From an uncultured Eubacterium sp. (GTDB lineage: Bacteria; Bacillota; Clostridia; Oscillospirales; Acutalibacteraceae), in contig CAJOER010000030.1 in assembly GCA_905233805.1 (NCBI GenBank), positions 10,465 to 22,336 of the forward strand: a stretch of DNA of 11,872 nt. Reading direction: 5' to 3'. Made by a program: the position numbers and the translations under genes. Under the pieces are notes generated by a model that was not told the DNA's origin, did no database searches, and saw nothing but the letters and a program-made list of their open reading frames with translations. Position 1 is the stretch's first letter, and every line of letters begins with the position of its first letter. Of the stretch, positions 1 to 7,147 are shown piece after piece.

Positions 1-10
1 TTCTCATAAA

Positions 11-1054
11 ATGAAAAAAACTATCTGCATTACACTTTGTGCGCTCATACTTGTGCCTCTGTTCGGCTGCACGGGCGCACAGAGCAGACGGTATGAAAAA
101 ACGTTCTACGACGCATTTGATACCGTAACAACGCTCGTGGCCTACGATACGGATAAGGAGAGCTTTGACAGACACTGCAACGCCTTTGAAGAAAGACTCA
201 GGCATTACGATATGCTTTTCAGTATTTACGACGAATATGACGACGCCGTAAACCTTTATGAAATCAATAAAAAAGCAAAGCTTTCCCCCGTTGAATGCGA
301 CGGCGATATTATCGCCCTTCTCGAATACGGAAAAGACGTTTACACCCTTACGGGAAAGACAGTGAATATCTGTATGGGAAGCGTGCTCAATCTCTGGCAC
401 GAAGCGCGTGAAGTTTCAATTGAAAGCCCCGAAAAGGCGTATATTCCCGATATGTCCGCGCTCAAAGAAGCGGCAAAACACACCGATATAAACGACCTTG
501 TTATCGACAGTAAAAACTCAACCGTTTTCTTTAAGGATAACGAAATGTCGCTTGACGTCGGCGCGATTGCAAAAGGCTTTACCGCAGGAAAACTTGCTGA
601 ATTCTTAAAGAATATCTGGGCTGATTACGCAATCAGCATAGGCGGTAACGTTATAACCTCGGGATATAAAAATTCCGACGGAAACACAAAATGGAATATA
701 GAAATTGAAAACCCCGACAAAAAAGCCAAAACGGCGCTTGAAACGCTGAGCGTTTCGGGGCAGTCGGTAGTCACAAGCGGTAATTACCAGCGTTTCTTTA
801 CCGTTAGCAATAAGGATTACTGCCACATTATCGACCCGAAAACGCTTATGCCCGCCGAAAACTTTTCGGGCGTTTCGGTAGTAACCGAAGGGAATTTTGC
901 CCTTGCAGACGCGCTTTCAACCGCGCTGTTTATTCTTCCTGCTGACGAGGGCAAAAAGCTTATTGAAAGCATTGACGGCGCCGAGGCGCTCTGGGCTGAT
1001 AAGGGGTACAGTAAAACCTATTCCGCAGGATTTGAAAAATACATTAAAAAATGA
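11..1054 (+). CDS. apbE: FAD:protein FMN transferase, ApbE family lipoprotein
   Basis: Attaches FMN from FAD to Thr/Ser of target redox proteins outside the cytoplasmic membrane (known for the ApbE family). The 347-residue product has a short basic N-terminus, a hydrophobic segment and a lipobox LFGC ending at Cys20, so it is probably an exported lipoprotein. Family motifs are visible in order: DVGAIAKGF at about 182-190, SIGGNV at 209-214, SGNYQRFF at 256-263, HIIDP at 272-276 and ADALSTALF at 299-307 (the metal/FAD-binding region). Length is normal and the frame is intact. The start at 11 puts the signal peptide at the very N-terminus; its ribosome binding site lies outside the window. The stop overlaps the next gene's ATG (ATGA), so translation is probably coupled. 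I saw no clear flavinylation target motif in the other proteins here, so the substrate is probably encoded elsewhere. Confidence 0.95.
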   Translation: MKKTICITLCALILVPLFGCTGAQSRRYEKTFYDAFDTVTTLVAYDTDKESFDRHCNAFEERLRHYDMLFSIYDEYDDAVNLYEINKKAKLSPVECDGDIIALLEYGKDVYTLTGKTVNICMGSVLNLWHEAREVSIESPEKAYIPDMSALKEAAKHTDINDLVIDSKNSTVFFKDNEMSLDVGAIAKGFTAGKLAEFLKNIWADYAISIGGNVITSGYKNSDGNTKWNIEIENPDKKAKTALETLSVSGQSVVTSGNYQRFFTVSNKDYCHIIDPKTLMPAENFSGVSVVTEGNFALADALSTALFILPADEGKKLIESIDGAEALWADKGYSKTYSAGFEKYIKK

Positions 1055-1410
1055 AAAAGCACGACTTTATTGTAATAGGAATAATTATTATCGCCGCTGC
1101 CGCTATTTTCGCATTTCTTTATTTCGGAAATAACGGCGGCGTGTACGTAAATGTGGAAATTGACGGAAAGACGGTCGAAACCTTTTCGCTTTCAGAGGAC
1201 AGAACCTTTGTAATAGAAACCGAAAACGGTACCAACACCCTCGTAATCAAGGACGGATACGCGTCGGTAAGCGAGGCTGACTGCCCAGATAAAATCTGCG
1301 TACATCACAGAAAAATAAACAGAAACGGTGAGTCGATAATCTGCCTTCCGCACAGGGTCGTAATAAGCATATCCGATAAGAATGACGACGAAGTCGATTT
1401 AGTGAGTTAA
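1051..1410 (+). CDS. NusG domain II-containing membrane-anchored protein
   Basis: A 119-residue protein with one N-terminal transmembrane segment (about residues 6-25, IVIGIIIIAAAAIFAFLYF) followed by a small extracytoplasmic beta domain of the NusG domain II type. The diagnostic Cys pattern is present: DCPDKIC at about residues 72-78 and later ICLPHRVVI. The molecular function of these stand-alone proteins is not firmly known. They commonly sit beside apbE and Gx-family membrane genes in Firmicutes, and relatives occur in flavin-based electron-transfer loci such as the Listeria eet region; that last link is from memory. The gene overlaps apbE by 4 nt and is followed 2 nt later by the Gx gene. 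No strong Shine-Dalgarno is visible, which fits translational coupling to apbE. The frame is intact. Confidence 0.88.
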   Translation: MKKHDFIVIGIIIIAAAAIFAFLYFGNNGGVYVNVEIDGKTVETFSLSEDRTFVIETENGTNTLVIKDGYASVSEADCPDKICVHHRKINRNGESIICLPHRVVISISDKNDDEVDLVS

Positions 1411-1412
1411 GT

Positions 1413-1870
1413 ATGAAAAACAGTAAAGCAAAAAGGGCTGCATATTTCGGAATGGCCGTCGCCCTTGCCTTCACGCTAAGCTATCTTGAAAGCCTGATAC
1501 CCTTTAATTTCGGCATCCCCGGCGTAAAGCTCGGGCTTGCAAATTTAGTCGTGGTAATCGCGCTTTACAAGGGCGGAATTAATGCAGCGTTTCCGATAGC
1601 GGTAATAAGAATACTTCTTGCGGGGCTCTGAGCCTGCTTATAATGTGGGCGGTAAAGAATACAAAACTGTCGGTTATCGGGGTAAGTATTCTCGGCGGCG
1701 TTTTTCATAATATAGGCCAGATTTCCGTCGCCGCGTTAATGATGGGAACAACAAGAATTGCCTATTATCTTCCCGTGCTTTTAATCGCAGGACTTGTTAC
1801 GGGATTTCTTATCGGAACGGCGTCAAAGCTGATTATTGAAAGGCTTCCCAAAACGGAGGAAATAAAATGA
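1413..1870 (+). pseudogene. Gx transporter family membrane protein (Hpre_diP_synt_I-like), frame broken by an internal deletion
   Basis: Family: small multi-pass membrane proteins once annotated as heptaprenyl diphosphate synthase component I, now called Gx transporters; they resemble ECF-type substrate-binding subunits. The N-terminal part (72 codons, stop at 1629-1631) shows PGVKLGLANLVVVIALYKGG and RILLAGL. The C-terminal part resumes in another frame, from about 1622, as GALSLLIMWAVKNTKLSVIG, then GVSILGGVFHNIGQI and YYLPVLLIAGLVTGFLIG, to a stop at 1868-1870. Together they cover the family except for roughly 15 residues (the FS.iYSLaGG stretch expected after LLAGL). The lesion is therefore a short deletion at 1620-1630. 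The frame change requires a loss of 3n+1 nt; my family alignment suggests about 49 nt between two GCGGGGCT copies. The ATG at 1643 is internal and is not a separate gene. Real decay or a sequence error are both possible. Positions 1529-1627 are duplicated exactly inside the next gene. Confidence 0.85.
1529..1627 (+). repeat. 99-bp exact direct repeat, copy 1 (native, in the Gx transporter gene)
   Basis: Identical base for base to 2178-2276. It mismatches at both borders (1528 a versus 2177 c; 1628 c versus 2277 t). The tract encodes the LGLANLVVVIALYKGG to RILLAG segment, which is conserved Gx-family sequence in its proper context, so this is the source copy. The last bases coincide with the internal deletion of this gene. 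Confidence 0.98.
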
Positions 1871-3142
1871 GCGACTTTAAAAAATGGGCAAAAACTCCCC
1901 CACTCGGCTGGAACAGCTGGGACTGTTTCGGCGCGGCGGTAAACGAAAAACAGCTTAAAGAAAATGCCGATTATATGGCGAAGTATTTAAAACCGTACGG
2001 CTGGGAGTACATTGTCTGCGATATTCAGTGGTACGAGCCCAAGGCTAAGGATAACGACTATAATAATTTCACCGAACTTGATATGGACGAATACGGCCGC
2101 CTTATCCCCGCGGTTAACCGTTTTCCCTCGTCGAAAGACGGCAAGGGCTTTAAGCCGATAGCCGATTACGTTCACTCGCTCGGGCTTGCAAATTTAGTCG
2201 TGGTAATCGCGCTTTACAAGGGCGGAATTAATGCAGCGTTTCCGATAGCGGTAATAAGAATACTTCTTGCGGGGCTTGTGCTCGTGGAATACCGATATGT
2301 ACGGGCTTTATAACTGCGATGGCGCGCAGGATTACTATAATTCCGTCATAAATATGTACGCCTCCTGGGGCGTTGATTTCATAAAATGCGACGACATCTG
2401 CGTTACCGAATTCAGGAAGTGGGACAACCCCTATTCAGCCGATTATGAAATCGAAATGCTAAGAAAGGCAATCGACTCCTGCGGGCGTGAAATAGTGCTT
2501 TCCCTCTCGCCCGGCCCCGCGCCGAGAGAGAAGGCGGAGCACCTGACAGAAAACGCAAATATGTGGCGCCTTACGGGCGACTTCTGGGATAAGTGGGAGC
2601 CGCTTTACGGTATGTTTTCAAAGTGCAAAGAGTGGGAAGGCGTCGGCTGCGAGGGCAATTACCCCGACTGCGATATGCTCCCCCTCGGACGTATATCAAA
2701 AAACGGGACCTGCCACGGCGCGCAGAACAGATATACCGATTTTACGAAGCCCGAGCAGTATACCCTTATGACGCTTTTCGGCATATTTAAAAGCCCGCTG
2801 ATGTTCGGCGGAAATATGCCTGAAAACGACGATTTCACTCTCTCGCTTCTGACCAACGCCGAATATCTTAAAATGCATAAAACCTGTAAGAATTCAAGGG
2901 AGCTTTTAAGGGAAGAAACGGATAATAAGGGTAAAATAATCTGGATGGCGGACGGCAACGGCTGTAAGTATTTCGCCCTTTTCAACACCGGCGATAAAGA
3001 AAGCGAAATCAGCTTAAACCTTGATAAAAACAAGGAATACAAAGCCCTTGATATATGGGATAATAAAGAGTTTGCCGTAAAGGGAATTACCTTTACAGCC
3101 AAGGTCGAGCCGCACGGTGCAAAACTTTACAAGTTCTCATAA
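1867..3142 (+). pseudogene. GH27 alpha-galactosidase-like glycoside hydrolase, interrupted by a 99-bp patch from the Gx gene
   Basis: GH27 enzymes are retaining glycosidases on alpha-linked galactose or related sugars. No signal peptide is seen, so a cytoplasmic enzyme is likely. The N-terminal half begins with TPPLGWNSWDCFG and runs through YGWEYIVCDIQWYEP to KPIADYVHSLGL (codon ending 2187). From there it reads into Gx sequence and stops at 2313. GH27 sequence resumes in another frame at about 2279 with CSWNTDMYGL, then WGVDFIKCDD (expected nucleophile Asp), LSLSPGPAP, NYPDCDMLPLGRI (expected acid/base Asp), FKSPLMFGGNMP and a C-terminal beta domain to 3142. The missing part, about 35-40 residues, is where relatives carry KFGIHIMRGIPR, part of the catalytic barrel. 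Left as read, the enzyme would be inactive. A strong GGAGGA at 1855-1860 and an ATGA overlap with the Gx stop fix the start. An intact original of about 420-430 residues is inferred. Confidence 0.88.
2178..2276 (+). repeat. 99-bp exact direct repeat, copy 2 (foreign patch inside GH27)
   Basis: Exact copy of 1529-1627, 649 bp downstream of it. It lies within the GH27 reading frame, where relatives have unrelated sequence. On the left it joins at CTCGGGCTT, which is native to both genes (Leu-Gly-Leu in the same frame in each). On the right, Gx-like sequence seems to continue a few bases (TTGTGCTCG, 2276-2284) and to merge with native GH27 TGCTCGTGG. Both joins are therefore at short shared sequences. 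No terminal inverted repeats or target-site duplication is seen. Confidence 0.97.
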
Positions 3143-3146
3143 ATTG

Positions 3147-3175
3147 TTGACATAATCCGTTTAAATTGTTATACT
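3147..3175 (+). promoter_or_regulatory. Sigma-A type promoter for zapA
   Basis: TTGACA at 3147-3152, a 17-nt spacer, and TATACT at 3170-3175. It begins 5 nt after the GH27 stop, and transcription would start near 3182. This is a near-consensus housekeeping promoter and separates zapA from the upstream operon. No terminator hairpin is seen between GH27 and this promoter. Confidence 0.87.
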
Positions 3176-3205
3176 AATAATACTAAATTATAAAAGGTGT
3201 TAAGT

Positions 3206-3556
3206 ATGGAGAAGAAAACAGTTAATATCCGAATTGCGGGAAGCACATATCCTATTATTACCGAGGACGACGCCGATTACGTTGAGGAGCTTGCAGAGCT
3301 TATTGACAAGGAAATGAAGATGATTGCTCAGGAGTCTCCCTCGCTTTCAACAACCCAGTGCGCGGTACTCGTTGCGCTTGACAAGGCAGACGCCTGCAAA
3401 AAGGCTACCGCCTCTGCGGATAATCTCCGCGCTCAGATTAAAGACTATCTTGAAGACAGCGCAAGGTCGCGTATGGAGGTTGACGTCGCAAGACGTGAGA
3501 TTGAGCGTCTTAACCGTGAAATCAGCACCCTCAGAAATAAACTTGCGGATAAATAA
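3206..3556 (+). CDS. zapA: Cell division protein ZapA
   Basis: ZapA binds FtsZ in the cytoplasm and bundles its filaments at the division ring. The 116-residue product starts EKKTVNIRIAGSTYPI, the typical ZapA head domain opening, with the EDADYVEELAELID-like helix after it. The C-terminal half (about residues 75-114) is a charged helix with heptad character (RREIERLNREISTLRNKL), as expected for the ZapA coiled coil. I chose the ATG at 3206 because AAAGG at 3193-3197 lies 8 nt upstream; a GTG at 3197 in the same frame overlaps that ribosome binding site. The gene has its own strong promoter and ends at a strong terminator. Its position just before a U32 family gene is a common Clostridia arrangement. 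Confidence 0.93.
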   Translation: MEKKTVNIRIAGSTYPIITEDDADYVEELAELIDKEMKMIAQESPSLSTTQCAVLVALDKADACKKATASADNLRAQIKDYLEDSARSRMEVDVARREIERLNREISTLRNKLADK

Positions 3557-3561
3557 GATTT

Positions 3562-3588
3562 GAGGTGACGAGGGTCACCTCTTTTTTT
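3562..3588 (+). terminator. Rho-independent terminator after zapA
   Basis: Perfect 8-bp stem GAGGTGAC (3562-3569) / GTCACCTC (3574-3581) with a GAGG loop, followed directly by seven T (3582-3588). It ends only 12 nt before the next gene's ATG, so it may also act as an attenuator for that gene. Confidence 0.93.
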
Positions 3589-3600
3589 GAGATATTGCCT

Positions 3601-5601
3601 ATGAAAACAGAAATTTTAGCCCCCTGCGGAGGTATGGAAAGTCTTATTGCCGCCGTCCGCTGCGGAGCCGACGCCGTATATTTCGGCACTAAAAAATTCA
3701 ACGCGCGGCGCTCTGCCGATAATTTTGACTTTGACTCCCTTTCAAAAGCGGTAAGCTATTGCCGTGAAAGGAACGTCAAGGTCTATATTACCGTGAACAC
3801 CCTCGTTTCGGACGGCGAGATGAAAGAGGCGTACGATACCGTTTTTCAGTGTATGAAAGCGGGCGTTGACGCTTTTATCGTGCAGGACTTAGGGCTTGCA
3901 AAAATGATAAAAAACTGTTTCCCCGAAGCAAGGCTACACGCCTCAACCCAGTGCTCGGTAAATACCCCCGAGGGCTTTAAGGAGCTTGAACGCCTCGGCT
4001 TTTCCCGCGCGGTTTTACCGAGGGAAATGAGCCTTGACGAGATAAATGAAATACGAAAGAACGTCAATATGGAGCTTGAAATCTTCGTCCACGGCGCGCT
4101 TTGTATGTGCGTTTCGGGGCAGTGCTACCTCTCCTCCGTGCTCGGCGGACGCTCGGGTAACCGCGGGCTTTGCGCCCAGCCCTGCCGTCTTTCGTTTTCG
4201 GCTGATAATTCCGCCTCCTTTGACCTTTCGCTGAAAGATTTGAGCCTTATTTCCCATATTAAAAAAATTCAGGACGCGGGCATAATCTCGCTTAAAATCG
4301 AGGGAAGAATGAAGCGCCCCGAATATGTTGCCGCAGCGGTAAGAGCATGCAAAAAGGCGCTCGGCGGCGAGTATAATCAAGATACCGAAACTACTCTAAA
4401 AAACGTTTTCTCGCGCTCGGGCTTTACCGACGGCTACTTTACGGGCGAGAGAAAGAATATGTTCGGAACCCGCCGCAAGGAGGACGTAATTTCCGCCGAT
4501 ACCGTGCTGAAAGACCTCGCCCGCCTTTATGAAAAAGAGCCGCAGGTTATTCCCGTTGATATGGAATTCACCTGTAAAAACGGCGAAGAATCAACGCTTA
4601 AAGCCACTGCAAACGGTAAAACGGTAAAGGTCTGTGGCGCCGTCCCCGAAAAAGCGATTAACGTACCTCTTACCTCCGAAAGCATAAGAGAACGCCTTTC
4701 AAAACTCGGCGGAACTCCGTACTTTTTAAGCGAAATAAAAATTGACCTTGAGGGCGGTCTGATGCTTTCCGCAAGCGAGATAAACGAGCTAAGAAGAACG
4801 GCGGTCAGCGAACTCGGAAAGACTACCGTTCCGACGTTTTCGCAGTACGAATTTCCCGAAATAAAGGCTAAAAAAGATAATAGAAAGCCCTACTTTACGG
4901 CGCGCTTTCAGAGTGCTTCACAGATACCCGAAAGCCACCCGTTCAGGCGTATTTTCATCCCCGTATGGGCGGATAATTCCGACTTTGAAAAAACTCACGC
5001 GGGCGCCGAAATTCCGCGCGGTCTCTTCGGCTATGAGGAAAAACTGAAAGCCCGTCTTGCGGAGCTTAAAGCCCTCGGAGTAAAGGATATTCTTGCAGGC
5101 AATCTCGGCGCATACAAAACCGCCGAGGCTATGGGATTTAACGTCTTTGCCGACTGGGGACTCAATATTTACAATTCGCTTTCGGCTCAGCAGTTTAATT
5201 CGCCGCTCCTGTCATTTGAACTGACATTAAAGCAGGCAAACGCAGTAAATGCAAGCGATACGGGAATTGTCGCCTACGGAAAACTCCCGCTTATGCTCAC
5301 TAGAAACTGCCCGGTTAAAAACCGTATCGGCTGTAAGGAGTGCAATAAAAACGGCGTGCTGACAGACAGAAAGGGATATAAATTCCCCGTCAGATGTTCG
5401 CCCTATCCCTGCGTTGAAATCTTCAACCCGCTCCCCCTCATTTTAAGCGACAGAGTAAATGAAATACATACCGATTTTATTCATTTTTACTTTACCGACG
5501 AGAGCGCCGACGAGGTAATCAGAATCTGCGATATGTTCAACAATAACAAAAATACCCTTGAAAAATACACGCGGGGACTCTATTTCAAGGGCGTTAAATA
5601 A
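3601..5601 (+). CDS. U32 family 'peptidase' (RlhA/TrhP-like, with DUF3656-type C-terminal region)
   Basis: U32 proteins were named collagenase-like peptidases, but well-studied bacterial members (RlhA, TrhP) take part in C- or U-hydroxylation of rRNA or tRNA. The 666-residue length and C-terminal extension resemble the RlhA-type architecture, so an RNA-hydroxylation role is the best guess. The N-terminus MKTEILAPCGGMESLIAAV is the typical first strand and helix. The signature region at about residues 162-196 reads FVHGALCMCVSGQC, then SGNRGLCAQPCR. Cys168, 175, 191 and 195 are likely iron-sulphur ligands. LKIEGRMKRPEYV follows. A late Cys cluster (NCPVKNRIGCKECN) is also present. The ATG at 3601 is chosen because it gives the conserved N-terminus; the in-frame GTG at 3565 lies inside the terminator stem. 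There is no good Shine-Dalgarno. Assignment between RlhA and TrhP is uncertain. Confidence 0.87.
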   Translation: MKTEILAPCGGMESLIAAVRCGADAVYFGTKKFNARRSADNFDFDSLSKAVSYCRERNVKVYITVNTLVSDGEMKEAYDTVFQCMKAGVDAFIVQDLGLAKMIKNCFPEARLHASTQCSVNTPEGFKELERLGFSRAVLPREMSLDEINEIRKNVNMELEIFVHGALCMCVSGQCYLSSVLGGRSGNRGLCAQPCRLSFSADNSASFDLSLKDLSLISHIKKIQDAGIISLKIEGRMKRPEYVAAAVRACKKALGGEYNQDTETTLKNVFSRSGFTDGYFTGERKNMFGTRRKEDVISADTVLKDLARLYEKEPQVIPVDMEFTCKNGEESTLKATANGKTVKVCGAVPEKAINVPLTSESIRERLSKLGGTPYFLSEIKIDLEGGLMLSASEINELRRTAVSELGKTTVPTFSQYEFPEIKAKKDNRKPYFTARFQSASQIPESHPFRRIFIPVWADNSDFEKTHAGAEIPRGLFGYEEKLKARLAELKALGVKDILAGNLGAYKTAEAMGFNVFADWGLNIYNSLSAQQFNSPLLSFELTLKQANAVNASDTGIVAYGKLPLMLTRNCPVKNRIGCKECNKNGVLTDRKGYKFPVRCSPYPCVEIFNPLPLILSDRVNEIHTDFIHFYFTDESADEVIRICDMFNNNKNTLEKYTRGLYFKGVK

Positions 5602-5624
5602 ATAATAGACACAGGTGGAAAAAT

Positions 5625-6167
5625 ATGCTCATTTTAGCCTCAAAAAGCCCGAGAAGGCAGGAACTTTTAAAATATATAACCGAGGATTTTGAAGTAAAAA
5701 CCGCCGACGTTGACGAAACTCTTCCCGACGGTATTTCCCCCGTGGAAGCGGTGCTTTATCTTTCAAAAATCAAGGCGCTCCCCTTTAAGGATGAGGGCAA
5801 AACCGTAATCGGCGCCGATACCGTCGTAGCCCTCGGCAACACCATACTCGGAAAGCCCGAAAACACTGAGGATGCAAAAAAAATGCTCCGCCTGCTTTCG
5901 GGCAAAACGCACAGCGTTTTCACGGGCGTTACAGTGATAAAAGACGGGAATATTCACTCCTTCTGCGTTGAAACAAAGGTCACCTTTTTTGAACTTTCAG
6001 ACTCAGAAATTGAAGCGTATGTCAACACGAAAGAACCGTTTGACAAGGCGGGCGCCTACGGCATTCAGGGCTATGGCTCCCTCCTCGTTGAGAAAATAGA
6101 CGGCGATTATTTCAACGTGGTAGGCCTCCCCGTAAGCAAACTTAATAGACTGTTGTCATCTATTTAG
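5625..6167 (+). CDS. maf: Maf family nucleoside triphosphate pyrophosphatase (dTTP/UTP-type)
   Basis: Maf proteins hydrolyse dTTP, UTP and modified nucleotides to the monophosphate and PPi, cleaning the nucleotide pool; some are linked to septum inhibition. The 180-residue product is normal in length. Visible motifs are ILASKSPRRQELL at residues 3-15 (substrate binding), VIGADTVVALG with the catalytic Asp65, LGKPENTEDAKKML, SGKTHSVFTGV, and DKAGAYGIQGYGSLLVEKIDGDYFNVVGLP near the C-terminus. DKAGAYGIQG is the pattern expected of the dTTP/UTP (YhdE-like) subgroup. AGGTGG at 5613-5618 stands 6 nt before the ATG. The gene follows the U32 gene by 23 nt and is probably co-transcribed with it. The frame is intact. 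Confidence 0.94.
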   Translation: MLILASKSPRRQELLKYITEDFEVKTADVDETLPDGISPVEAVLYLSKIKALPFKDEGKTVIGADTVVALGNTILGKPENTEDAKKMLRLLSGKTHSVFTGVTVIKDGNIHSFCVETKVTFFELSDSEIEAYVNTKEPFDKAGAYGIQGYGSLLVEKIDGDYFNVVGLPVSKLNRLLSSI

Positions 6168-6206
6168 CCTATTTTTTGTTTATTTTAACAATTTAATTAT
6201 TATTTA

Positions 6207-6235
6207 TTGAAATTTTGATTTTTATGTGTTAAACT
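6207..6235 (+). promoter_or_regulatory. Probable sigma-A promoter for the PHP gene
   Basis: TTGAAA at 6207-6212, a 17-nt spacer, and TAAACT at 6230-6235, in an AT-rich stretch after maf. Transcription would start near 6242, exactly at the left arm of an inverted repeat. The -10 matches consensus at four of six positions, so confidence is moderate. Confidence 0.55.
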
Positions 6236-6242
6236 TTAAATT

Positions 6243-6278
6243 AGGTAAAAATCGGCGTATTCCAATTAATTTTTACCT
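6243..6278 (+). promoter_or_regulatory. Leader inverted repeat upstream of the PHP gene
   Basis: AGGTAAAAAT (6243-6252) and ATTTTTACCT (6269-6278) form a perfect 10-bp inverted repeat with a 16-nt spacer. It sits between the predicted transcription start and the ribosome binding site (AAAGGGG, 6280-6286). It could be a repressor operator or a 5'-end RNA hairpin. There is no T-run after it, so it is not a terminator. Confidence 0.6.
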
Positions 6279-6292
6279 GAAAGGGGATCTTT

Positions 6293-7139
6293 ATGGCAGC
6301 GGATTTACATTGTCATACAAAACTCAGCGACGGTTCGGTCGGAATTGAAGACTTAATCGTCATAGCACATAAAAGCGGAATAGATACCATTGCCATAACA
6401 GATCATGATTGTATTGCAGGTACGGTAAGAGGTCAGGTTATCGGTAAAAGATACGGCGTAACTGTAATTCCCGCCGTAGAGCTTTCGGCTTTTGATAACG
6501 AGGCAGGGAAAAAAGTACATATCCTCTCTTATCTTGCCGACGCTCCCGACAGACTTGAAGCAGTTTGCAGAAAAACCTCAACCGCAAGAAAAAGAGCGGG
6601 CCAGATTATGATGCTTAAGGTTGCTGCACGCTTCCCCGTTACGAGTGAATTTATAATCTCTCACGCGAGCGGCTCGACCAACCTTTATAAGCAGCATATT
6701 ATGCACGCGCTTATGGACGCGGGATATACAACAGAGCTTTTCGGCGAGCTTCACAAGGCGCTCTTTTCAACCGACAGCGAAACCAACGTTCTCGCACCGA
6801 CAAAATATCCCGACGTTGCAACCGTAATTGAAGAGATTCACGGCGTTCAACAGCTTTGACGAGATTGAAAAGTATCAGGAATACGGTCTTGACGGAGTTG
6901 AGGTATGGTCGCCCTACAATGACGAGGAGCAGACTCAGGCGCTCACCGATATTTGTAAGAAGAAAAAACTTCTTATGACCGGCGGCTCGGATTTCCACGG
7001 CTCCTACGGCGAAAAGATTGTCACTCTCGGCTCATATTCAACGCCGAAGGATAATCTGGACAAGCTTCTCGGCTACAAAGCCAAGAAAAAAAGAGCCCAG
7101 CGCAAGGCTGAAAAGGAAGCCGCTGCAAAAAGCGAATAA
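6293..7139 (+). pseudogene. PHP-domain metal-dependent phosphoesterase (YciV/RNase AM-like), broken by an internal deletion
   Basis: PHP enzymes of this type hydrolyse phosphoesters (3',5'-nucleoside bisphosphates or short RNA 5' ends in characterised relatives). The first frame shows ADLHCHTKLSDG (metal ligands His6 and His8), AITDHD at about 34-39, AVELSA with Glu63, and VHILSYL. It reads to VIEEIHG and then runs to a stop at 6857-6859. The second frame resumes at about 6843 with AFNSFDEIEKYQEYGLDGVEVWSP, includes MTGGSDFHG, and ends at 7139 after a Lys/Ala-rich basic tail. Relatives carry about 10-13 residues between these parts (AGGxAVLAHP-like) that contain a conserved metal-binding His. 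Those residues are absent here and the frame change requires a loss of 3n+2 nt. The join at about 6841-6847 is thus a short deletion, either real or a sequence error. AAAGGGG upstream supports the start. Confidence 0.85.
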
Positions 7140-7147
7140 AAAAATAA

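Noticed and set aside
1643..1870. A separate 75-residue membrane protein starting at the ATG at 1643
   Set aside because: Its sequence is the C-terminal part of the Gx family, family-like residues continue upstream of this ATG in the same frame (GALSLLI), and there is no ribosome binding site. It is the second half of a broken gene.
1529..2276. The 99-bp repeat as an insertion sequence, CRISPR or attachment site
   Set aside because: There are only two copies, with no terminal inverted repeats, target duplication or nearby recombinase, and the repeat is ordinary Gx coding sequence.
3565..3600. Upstream GTG start for the U32 gene
   Set aside because: It lies inside the stem of the zapA terminator and would add 12 residues before the conserved U32 N-terminus.
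4015..4380. Long antisense reading frames over U32 (also 2659-3102 on the minus strand and 10835-11200 on the plus strand)
   Set aside because: They lie wholly opposite well-conserved genes, show no family resemblance and have no ribosome binding sites; they result from codon bias of the real strand.
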